DNA from: Bacteroidales bacterium
Lineage (GTDB): Bacteria > Bacteroidota > Bacteroidia > Bacteroidales > VadinHA17
DNA: 5,218 nt
Direction of reading: 5' to 3'
NCBI GenBank assembly: GCA_003155705.1
Contig: PMEC01000144.1
Location: 46,434-51,651, forward strand
In this document: one piece after another, positions 1 through 5,218 of the stretch
Layout of the letters: each line of letters begins with the position of its first letter
Position numbering within the stretch: the first letter of the stretch is position 1
Program-made: the position numbers and the translations under genes
The notes under the pieces: model-generated
The model's database searches: none
Seen by the model: the letters and a program-made list of their open reading frames with translations, nothing else
What the model was told of the DNA's origin: nothing

Positions 1-315
1 AGGGGAACTCCTGCAACTTTAAAAGCTCTCAGCGAAAATGATGAGTTAAAACAGAACCTGAGTGCAGCTGCACACCTGATACATGGGAGCTCCGAGGGAA
101 GATTTTCAATTACATATTGTCCGGGACATTTAACACGCAAGGAAATTGAATCTGTGAATTTTAAATATGCAGACCTGGGAGTAATGCTTAATAAATATAA
201 TCCTTATTTACTGAAAGACGGCTTCTACAAACTGGCTGACGGAGAAGAATTCTATCTAATAGCTAATCCGGCTGTGGGATTATGGAGCGTGAAAAAGAAT
301 GTTCATAAAATTTAA
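1..315 (+). CDS. C-terminal part of a probable LarA-like (DUF2088) racemase/epimerase family protein; 5' end outside window
   Basis: An open frame runs from the first base to a TAA at 313-315, giving 104 residues with no start in view, so this is the C-terminal end of a longer gene. The tail contains HGSSEGRF (about residues 28-35 of the fragment), then a RKEIESVNFKYADL stretch (46-59), a KYNPYLLKDG segment (65-74) and a closing DGEEFYLIANPAVGLW motif (80-95). From memory, this resembles the C-terminus of LarA-like proteins, a family of about 420 residues. LarA itself is lactate racemase, using a nickel-pincer nucleotide cofactor; characterised relatives racemise or epimerise other 2-hydroxyacids, including D-gluconate. 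The catalytic N-terminal part is outside the window, so neither cofactor residues nor substrate can be checked. The stop lies 19 nt before the next start, which suggests co-transcription with the oxidoreductase. The coding call is firm; the family call is tentative. Confidence 0.6.
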   Translation, partial: RGTPATLKALSENDELKQNLSAAAHLIHGSSEGRFSITYCPGHLTRKEIESVNFKYADLGVMLNKYNPYLLKDGFYKLADGEEFYLIANPAVGLWSVKKNVHKI

Positions 316-334
316 TCAACCATCCTGAAAATAA

Positions 335-1318
335 ATGATTAAATGGGGCATTATTGGCTGTGGCAATGTAACCGAAGTTAAAAGCGGTCCTGCTTTTAAT
401 AAGGTGAAGGACTCTCAACTGGTTGCAGTTATGAGAAGAGATGCCGCATTGGCAGAAGATTATGCCAGAAGACATAAGGTGCCGAAGTTCTACACAGATG
501 CCAGTGCCCTTATTAACGACTCTGATATTAACGCAGTTTATATTGCAACCCCTCCCGGTAATCATGCGGAATACGCAATAATGGCTATAAAAGCCGGAAA
601 GCCTGTTTATATTGAAAAACCGATGGCTGTTAGCTATGAGGAATGCGATAAAATTAACAAAGCCGCTAATAAGTACAAAGTACCTGTTTTTGTTGCATAT
701 TACAGAAGAGCCCTTCCGGGATTTCTGAAAGTCAAAGAGTTTATTGACAACGGATTACTAGGGAAAGTAAGGTTTGTTCAGTTACAGTTATTTAAAGCTC
801 CTTCTGAGGATGAACAAGCCGGGAAGCTTTCATGGAGGGTCGATCCCACCATTTCTGGTGGTGGTCACTTTTTCGACCTGGCATCTCATCAGCTTGATTA
901 TCTTGATTTTCTGTTTGGTCCTATACAAAAAACTAATTCTTTTGCATTGAACCAGGCTGCTAATTATAAAGCTGAAGATTATGTGTCGGCAGAATTTCTT
1001 TTCCCGGGTAACATTGCCGGTACAGGAACATGGTGTTTCAGTGTTTCATCCGGTTCTGAAAGAGATTCCATTGAGATCTTCGGGGAAAATGGAGCTATAA
1101 AATTTTCAACTTTCAGCTTCGAACCTATAGTTTTAACAATCAAATCTTCCAGACAGGAATTTGTCAATGAGCGCCCTCAGCATGTTCAATATTATCTCAT
1201 TAAGCAGATTGTTGAGGCTCTGACTGGCAAAGGATCTGCAATAAGTACAGGTATAACCGGAGCTCGTACCAGTAAGGTGATGGATGAGATTGTTAAAGAA
1301 TATTATGGAAGGAATTAA
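335..1318 (+). CDS. Gfo/Idh/MocA-family NAD(P)-dependent oxidoreductase
   Basis: This 327-residue protein is a complete cytoplasmic dehydrogenase of the Gfo/Idh/MocA family, whose members oxidise or reduce sugars, inositols and sugar acids with NAD(H) or NADP(H). The N-terminal Rossmann fold (about 1-120) opens with WGIIGCGNVTE (4-14), carrying the GxG nucleotide-binding turn. The ATPPGNHAEYA segment (71-81) and the EKPMA motif (94-98) follow; Lys95 is the conserved lysine expected in the active site. The C-terminal alpha/beta domain has the family's GGGHFFDLASHQLD motif (175-188), where Asp181 and His185 are the likely catalytic pair. AYYRRALP (121-128) matches a subgroup that includes 1,5-anhydrofructose reductase-like and dihydrodiol dehydrogenase-like enzymes, but the substrate cannot be named. 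The ATG at 335 is chosen because the Rossmann strand starts two residues later; upstream is A-rich with no Shine-Dalgarno sequence. It is probably in one operon with the gene ending at 315. Confidence 0.93.
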   Translation: MIKWGIIGCGNVTEVKSGPAFNKVKDSQLVAVMRRDAALAEDYARRHKVPKFYTDASALINDSDINAVYIATPPGNHAEYAIMAIKAGKPVYIEKPMAVSYEECDKINKAANKYKVPVFVAYYRRALPGFLKVKEFIDNGLLGKVRFVQLQLFKAPSEDEQAGKLSWRVDPTISGGGHFFDLASHQLDYLDFLFGPIQKTNSFALNQAANYKAEDYVSAEFLFPGNIAGTGTWCFSVSSGSERDSIEIFGENGAIKFSTFSFEPIVLTIKSSRQEFVNERPQHVQYYLIKQIVEALTGKGSAISTGITGARTSKVMDEIVKEYYGRN

Positions 1319-1348
1319 ATGCTTTGTACATTTAAATGAAGTAAATAA

Positions 1349-1387
1349 GAAACGAGAAACGAGAAACGAGAAACGAGAAACGAGAAA
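1349..1387 (+). repeat. Perfect 7-bp tandem repeat (GAAACGA, 5.6 copies)
   Basis: Five uninterrupted copies of GAAACGA at 1349-1355, 1356-1362, 1363-1369, 1370-1376 and 1377-1383 are followed by a partial copy, GAAA, at 1384-1387. The array is error-free, purine-rich on the plus strand and non-coding. It lies in the 105-nt spacer between the oxidoreductase stop and the gnd start, ending 36 nt before the gnd ATG. An in-frame TAA at 1388-1390 directly after the array excludes an N-terminal extension of Gnd through it. The rest of the spacer (1319-1348 and 1388-1423) is A/T-rich, with no promoter I can defend. Perfect short arrays of this sort can change copy number by slippage; any effect here would be on spacing or mRNA structure, not on a reading frame. 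Confidence 0.97.
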
Positions 1388-1423
1388 TAAAATATTAGTA
1401 ATACAAAATACAATTACTTTATT

Positions 1424-2878
1424 ATGAATAAATTATCTGACATTGGATTAATCGGATTAGCCGTAATGGGTGAAAACCTTGTTCTCAATATGGAAAGTAA
1501 GGGGTTTCAGGTTACAGTGTATAACCGGTCAGCCCAGAAAGTTGTTGATTTTCTGGCGGGAAGAGCAAAAAATAGAAATATAACCGGAGCCCATTCCATT
1601 GATGAGCTGGTTGCATCACTTGCAAGACCGAGAAAAATAATGCTTATGATAAAAGCCGGATCTGCAGTTGACGAAATGATAGAGACTCTTATTCCGCATC
1701 TTGAGAAGGGAGATATTATTATTGATGGTGGAAATACTCATTTCCCTGACACGAACAGGCGTACTGCTTATGTCGAGAGCAAGGGGTTACTCTATATCGG
1801 AACAGGCGTTTCAGGAGGAGAAGAAGGCGCTCTGAAAGGTCCTTCAATTATGCCGGGAGGATCAAAAGCTGCATGGCCGATCATTAAACCAATATTTCAG
1901 GCTATAGCTGCCAAAGTCGAAGATGGCTCACCGTGTTGCGAATGGGTAGGTGAAAATGGTGCCGGCCATTTTGTAAAAATGGTTCATAACGGAATTGAAT
2001 ATGGTGATATGCAATTGATTACAGAGGCATATCAGATCATGAGAGATTTGCTCCATCTTTCAGCAGATGAGATCCACCTCATCTTTAAAGAATGGAACGA
2101 AGGAGAACTTAACAGTTATCTTATTGAAATTACCAGGGATATCCTGGCTTATAAGGACAGTGACGGAAAACCACTGGTTGATAAAATCCTGGATACAGCA
2201 GGGCAGAAAGGAACCGGAAAATGGACTGCCATTTCGGCTTTAGATCTTGGTATTCCTCTGACCTTGATTGGAGAAGCAGTATTCTCAAGATGTTTATCAG
2301 CTATTAAGGAAGAACGTGTCAATGCTTCAAAAATCCTTCATGGTCCCGAAAAAGTATATAAAGGTGATAAATCAGGCTTCATAAATAATATTAAAGAAGC
2401 GTTATATGCCTCTAAAATTGTTTCATATGCGCAGGGTTATGCCCTGATGAAGGCAGCTGCTGTAGAATATGGCTGGAAGCTGAACTATGGTGGTATAGCC
2501 CTCATGTGGCGTGGAGGTTGCATTATAAGATCTGCATTCCTCGGAAAAATAAAGGAAGCTTTTGAAAATAATCCTGATATCACAAACCTGCTTCTTGATC
2601 CTTTCTTTAAAGAGAAAGTTGAAAAAGCGCAGAATGGCTGGAGAAATGTGGTAGCAGCTTCCGCTTTGAACGGTATTCCTGTTCCTGCTCTTTCTTCAGC
2701 ACTAGGATATTTTGACGGTTACAGATGTGAAAAACTTCCCGCTAACCTGCTCCAGGCTCAGCGCGACTATTTCGGAGCACATACCTATGAACGTACAGAT
2801 AAACCCAGAGGAGAATTCTTCCATACCAACTGGACTGGACGTGGAGGAACAACTTCTTCTTCGACCTATAACGTATAA
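1424..2878 (+). CDS. gnd: 6-phosphogluconate dehydrogenase, decarboxylating (NADP-type)
   Basis: This cytoplasmic enzyme oxidatively decarboxylates 6-phospho-D-gluconate to D-ribulose 5-phosphate and CO2, making NADPH. At 484 residues it matches the long, dimeric form of the family. The N-terminal Rossmann domain has GLIGLAVMGENL (8-19) and YNRS (33-36), where the Asn-Arg-Ser/Thr pattern favours NADP. The substrate loop GVSGGEEGA (128-136) is intact. GHFVKMVHNGIEYGDMQ (181-197) contains the expected catalytic Lys185 and Glu192. The family signature DTAGQKGTGKW (257-267) is complete, and the C-terminal tail carries FFHTNWTGRGG (465-475), with His467 expected to reach the partner subunit's active site. 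No key residue is missing. The ATG at 1424 is the only sensible start: it is 6 codons before the first glycine-rich strand, and a frame stop lies at 1388. No zwf or pgl is nearby, so a role in gluconate-type catabolism is plausible. Confidence 0.97.
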   Translation: MNKLSDIGLIGLAVMGENLVLNMESKGFQVTVYNRSAQKVVDFLAGRAKNRNITGAHSIDELVASLARPRKIMLMIKAGSAVDEMIETLIPHLEKGDIIIDGGNTHFPDTNRRTAYVESKGLLYIGTGVSGGEEGALKGPSIMPGGSKAAWPIIKPIFQAIAAKVEDGSPCCEWVGENGAGHFVKMVHNGIEYGDMQLITEAYQIMRDLLHLSADEIHLIFKEWNEGELNSYLIEITRDILAYKDSDGKPLVDKILDTAGQKGTGKWTAISALDLGIPLTLIGEAVFSRCLSAIKEERVNASKILHGPEKVYKGDKSGFINNIKEALYASKIVSYAQGYALMKAAAVEYGWKLNYGGIALMWRGGCIIRSAFLGKIKEAFENNPDITNLLLDPFFKEKVEKAQNGWRNVVAASALNGIPVPALSSALGYFDGYRCEKLPANLLQAQRDYFGAHTYERTDKPRGEFFHTNWTGRGGTTSSSTYNV

Positions 2879-2910
2879 CTATTTCAAATTAACCAAATAA
2901 TTTCATTCTT

Positions 2911-4260
2911 ATGGAGAACGCTAAAACAAGGATTGGCAATTACAGATGGGTTATTATAACTCTTCTGCTATTCTCAACCACCATTAACTACATGGACCGA
3001 CAGGTAATCAGCTATCTGAAACCATTTTTTTGCACAGCTATAGATCAGGGTGGTTTTGGATGGACAAATGCAGATTTCTCATATCTGACATCCTTCTTTT
3101 TAGGAGTATATGCCCTGGTATCCATTTACGTAGGATGGTTCATTGACAAAATCGGAACAAAGCTTGGCCTGGCAATTGCCCTGATTGTTTGGTCAGTATT
3201 TGGCATGGTAAACGCTCTGGCCGGAGGGACACTTTCGATGAATATCTTCATCCGAAGTCTCTTCGCCGTTGGTGAAGCCGGAGTTTTTCCTGCATCACAA
3301 AAAACAGTAACCGAATGGTTCCCGAAAAAGGAACGGGCCCTTGCCACCAGCATCTTTAACAGTGGAACAAGTATGGGAGCAATGGCTGCAGCACTTTTTG
3401 TACCATGGTGCCTGTTGTATTTCGGAAATGCAACCGGATGGAAGATGGCCTTTCTAATTACGGGTGCAGTAGGATTTCTATGGCTGATATTCTGGTTCTG
3501 GCTTTACAATCCTCCCACAAAACAGGTTCGCCTTTCAAAACCTGAATTTGACTACATCCATAGTGATGATGTAGCTGAAGAAATTCAAACAGAAGATAAG
3601 GCCAAAGTTCCCTGGATGAAACTATTTAAATACCGTCAGACATGGTCATTCACCATTGGCAAATTTATGACTGACGGAGTCTGGTGGTTTTATTTATTCT
3701 GGCTGCCTGATTATCTTATCAAACAATTCGGTATGACCACTCATCAGGTAAGATGGCCAACATTCATTGTATATGGAATGGCAATTTTAGGAAGTATCAC
3801 AGGAGGAAGTATCCCGTTGTTCCTCATAAACAGAGGTATGCCTGTGTATAAGGCCCGGATGAGAACTATGTTAATAATTGCATTTTTCCCGACGATTGTT
3901 CTGACAGCTCAGTATTTTGGAGATACAGCCAGATTTGGCACAGCAGCCATGTATCTTGCCGTAACAGTTATCTGTATTGCCGCAGCAGCTCATCAGGCCT
4001 GGTCTGCAAACTTATTTACAACAGTCTCTGATATGTTTCCCAAAAAAGCTATTGGATCTATCACAGGAATCGGAACAATGGCCGGCGGAATCGGAGGCAT
4101 TATAATTCAGCTGATTAGCGGTAGGTTAAACGATGTATTTAAGGCTACTCCCAAAACGGCTTACCTTATTATGTTTATGATCTGTGCTCTTGGATATTTA
4201 ATTGCATGGACTTTGATTAAAACTCTGGTGCCAAGACATAAACCAATTACTGATTTATAG
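2911..4260 (+). CDS. MFS transporter, hexuronate/aldonate (ExuT-like, anion:cation symporter) type
   Basis: This 449-residue inner-membrane carrier has about 12 predicted helices, near residues 13-33, 57-77, 85-105, 109-130, 145-170, 177-199, 245-270, 284-305, 318-336, 345-366, 380-405 and 416-438. A long polar cytoplasmic loop (200-244) separates the two six-helix halves, as expected for the major facilitator superfamily. Family marks include NYMDRQVI in helix 1 (26-33), the MFS loop 2-3 motif GWFIDKIGTKLG (75-86), and RSLFAVGEAGVFPA at helix 4 (115-128), followed by a conserved TEWFPKKERALATSIFNSG stretch (134-152). This combination is typical of ACS-family proton symporters for hexuronates, galactonate and related sugar acids. 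The exact substrate cannot be read from sequence; the neighbouring gnd favours an acid sugar. The start lies 32 nt after the gnd stop, with no Shine-Dalgarno sequence and no clear promoter, so the two genes are probably co-transcribed. Confidence 0.93.
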   Translation: MENAKTRIGNYRWVIITLLLFSTTINYMDRQVISYLKPFFCTAIDQGGFGWTNADFSYLTSFFLGVYALVSIYVGWFIDKIGTKLGLAIALIVWSVFGMVNALAGGTLSMNIFIRSLFAVGEAGVFPASQKTVTEWFPKKERALATSIFNSGTSMGAMAAALFVPWCLLYFGNATGWKMAFLITGAVGFLWLIFWFWLYNPPTKQVRLSKPEFDYIHSDDVAEEIQTEDKAKVPWMKLFKYRQTWSFTIGKFMTDGVWWFYLFWLPDYLIKQFGMTTHQVRWPTFIVYGMAILGSITGGSIPLFLINRGMPVYKARMRTMLIIAFFPTIVLTAQYFGDTARFGTAAMYLAVTVICIAAAAHQAWSANLFTTVSDMFPKKAIGSITGIGTMAGGIGGIIIQLISGRLNDVFKATPKTAYLIMFMICALGYLIAWTLIKTLVPRHKPITDL

Positions 4261-4265
4261 AAGAG

Positions 4266-4302
4266 CTGAAAAATAAAAACTTTTATGAGTTTTTATTTTC
4301 AG
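4266..4302 (+). terminator. A/T-rich hairpin just after the transporter gene
   Basis: The arm at 4266-4281 (CTGAAAAATAAAAACT) pairs with the arm at 4288-4302 (AGTTTTTATTTTCAG) around a 6-nt loop at 4282-4287. This gives a 15-bp stem with a single bulged A in the left arm. It begins 6 nt after the transporter stop codon. The right arm is itself T-rich, but no separate T tract follows and the stem is weak in GC. It could be a terminator or a 3'-end stabilising structure for the operon mRNA. The inverted repeat is certain; the function is inferred. Confidence 0.55.
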
Positions 4303-4314
4303 ACAATCAAAATG

Positions 4315-4363
4315 AAAGTCTGATCTGCCTGTTGAAGAATAATTTAATGGGCAGATCAGCTTT
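4315..4363 (+). terminator. Second hairpin, GC-richer, between transporter and regulator genes
   Basis: CTGATCTGCC at 4320-4329 pairs perfectly with GGCAGATCAG at 4350-4359. An extra G-U pair is possible inside, and AAAG (4315-4318) pairs with CTTT (4360-4363) outside, across one bulged T. The loop is about 18 nt and A/T-rich. The run TTTAAAATTT (4361-4370) overlaps the end of the stem and continues past it. This is the stronger terminator candidate for the catabolic operon, and it would separate it from the regulator gene. The two arms could instead serve as a split operator, since they sit 41 nt or more upstream of the regulator's ATG. No convincing Bacteroidota-type promoter (TTG with TAnnTTTG) was found in 4364-4403. 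Confidence 0.55.
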
Positions 4364-4403
4364 AAAATTTAGCTAAAAATATTCTGGCTTTCAATAGTTG
4401 ATT

Positions 4404-5218
4404 ATGCCGTCAAAAAAAACAAGAATAAAAGATATTGCAAAACTTGCCGGTGTATCAATAGGTACAGTGGATAGAGTATTACATGCCAGAGGTGAAGTTG
4501 CTGAAAAGACCAGGCTCAAGGTGCAAAGAATTCTTAAAGAGACCAACTATTCACCCAACCTGATGGCACAGGTTTTAAAATTGAAAAAACGTTTTCACCT
4601 GGTGTCACTGCTTCCCGAACCAACTGAAGACAATTCATTCTGGCTAAAACACCGGGTAGGAATGTTGAGAGCCCTCGAGGAACTTGATCCGTTTCCTGTA
4701 ACATTGAGTCAGGTTACTTTTGATATGCAAAATGAGAACGACTTTCAAAAAAAGACCACCAGCGTTCTGAATCTGAGACCCGACGGAGTACTTCTGGCCC
4801 CTATCTTCAAATCAGAATCAATAGTATTTTGTTCAAGATTAAATGCTGAAAAGATCCCCTATGTTTTTGTTGATGGATTCATTGAAAACACCAATTTTCT
4901 AGCTTATACAGGGGAAGATATCTTTCAGAGCGGAAGAGTGGCAGGACAGCTTCTTGATATGGTGACACCTGAGTACAGCGACATCCTTGTTATCAATATA
5001 GCCAGGAATTTGCAGAATGTACATCACCTCAACAACCGTACACAGGGTTTCCTGAGCTATTTCCAGAAATCAGGAAACAATAAAGGGAAAAAGCTGGATG
5101 TTAATATCGCTGATCCATCACCGAAAAATGTCAGAATTGAAATAGACAGAATATTTAAAGAAAATCCGGGAATAGGTTCTATATTTATTTCAGGATCCAG
5201 ATCATATCAGGTTGCTTC
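4404..5218 (+). CDS. LacI-type transcriptional regulator with sugar-binding domain; 3' end outside window
   Basis: The frame opens at an ATG at 4404 and stays open to the window edge, giving 271 codons plus two bases; the family is usually about 330-360 residues, so the missing tail is short. The N-terminal LacI helix-turn-helix is clear: TRIKDIAKLAGVSIGTVDRVLHARG (residues 6-30, shown in part as IAKLAGVSIGTVDRVL at 11-26), followed by EVAEKTRLKVQ (31-41). The hinge-helix region PNLMAQVLKLK (51-61) comes next. From about residue 65 the chain resembles a periplasmic-binding-protein-like sensor domain: HLVSLLPEP (65-73), PDGVLLAP (126-133), IPYVFVDG (151-158) and a DILVINIA strand (193-200). 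It should bind DNA as a dimer and respond to a sugar or sugar acid. Its placement beside the transporter and gnd suggests it controls them, but no operator was identified. Asp23 replaces the serine usual in TVSRVL. Confidence 0.93.
   Translation, partial: MPSKKTRIKDIAKLAGVSIGTVDRVLHARGEVAEKTRLKVQRILKETNYSPNLMAQVLKLKKRFHLVSLLPEPTEDNSFWLKHRVGMLRALEELDPFPVTLSQVTFDMQNENDFQKKTTSVLNLRPDGVLLAPIFKSESIVFCSRLNAEKIPYVFVDGFIENTNFLAYTGEDIFQSGRVAGQLLDMVTPEYSDILVINIARNLQNVHHLNNRTQGFLSYFQKSGNNKGKKLDVNIADPSPKNVRIEIDRIFKENPGIGSIFISGSRSYQVA

Noticed and set aside
263..565. Minus-strand open frame of 100 codons overlapping the start of the oxidoreductase gene
   Set aside because: It lies antisense to two well-supported plus-strand genes, has a Cys/Asn-rich composition without recognisable motifs, and has no start context; it is a shadow frame.
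979..1167. Minus-strand open frame of 62 codons within the oxidoreductase gene
   Set aside because: It lies entirely inside a conserved plus-strand gene and shows no domain or motif.
1329..1338. Ten-base palindrome CATTTAAATG as a regulator operator
   Set aside because: It is short and A/T-rich, expected by chance in such a spacer, and there is no second copy near the other genes to support it.
1349..1387. The heptamer array as a CRISPR remnant or iteron-type replication origin
   Set aside because: There are no spacers between units, the unit is only 7 bp, and there is no Rep, Cas or DnaA-box context. It is a simple tandem repeat.
1397..1418. Six-base inverted repeat (AGTAAT / ATTACT) just before gnd as a riboswitch or attenuator stem
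   Set aside because: A 6-bp, nearly all A/T stem with a 10-nt loop is too weak, and no known leader motif is present.
1319..1423. A Bacteroidota-type promoter (TTG near -33, TAnnTTTG near -7) ahead of gnd
   Set aside because: TTTG at 1323-1326 has no matching TAnnTTTG at the expected distance; a promoter cannot be ruled out but is not supported by sequence.
2712..2900. Plus-strand frame of 62 codons overlapping the 3' end of gnd
   Set aside because: It is an alternative frame of the conserved Gnd C-terminus; the gnd frame carries the HTNWTGRGG signature, and this frame has nothing recognisable.
3126..3353. Minus-strand open frame of 75 codons within the transporter gene
   Set aside because: It is antisense to the conserved MFS motifs and has no supporting signal.

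Overview
The window reads like part of a carbohydrate-catabolism locus from a member of the Bacteroidota, probably an environmental or gut Bacteroidales-type organism. Three things point there: moderately low GC, start codons preceded by A/T-rich stretches with no Shine-Dalgarno sequence, and the style of the proteins (a Gfo/Idh/MocA enzyme, an ExuT-like MFS carrier, and a LacI-type regulator with a TVDRVLH recognition helix). The taxonomic call is inference, because there is no rRNA or phylogenetic marker here.

All five genes lie on the plus strand. From left to right: (1) the last 104 codons of a gene cut by the left edge, whose C-terminus resembles the LarA-like (DUF2088) nickel-pincer racemase/epimerase family (tentative); (2) a complete Gfo/Idh/MocA-family NAD(P)-dependent oxidoreductase, 19 nt downstream; (3) a complete decarboxylating 6-phosphogluconate dehydrogenase (gnd), after a 105-nt spacer that holds a perfect 7-bp tandem repeat; (4) a complete 12-TM MFS carrier of the hexuronate/aldonate (ACS) type, 32 nt downstream; (5) after a 143-nt spacer with two hairpins, the first 271 codons of a LacI-type regulator cut by the right edge.

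A reasonable working model is a sugar-acid utilisation operon. The MFS carrier imports a hexuronate or aldonate. The LarA-like protein and the Gfo/Idh enzyme interconvert or oxidise/reduce it. After phosphorylation by a kinase not seen here, Gnd converts 6-phosphogluconate to ribulose 5-phosphate, CO2 and NADPH. The LacI-type protein would be the local sensor. If the first gene is a D-gluconate 2-epimerase-like LarA homologue, gluconate/mannonate is the most economical substrate guess. Substrate identity cannot be settled from this sequence.

I see no CRISPR array, tRNA, rRNA, insertion sequence, phage gene or defence system. Apart from the heptamer array, the paired hairpins and the pathway combination, this is an ordinary metabolic region.
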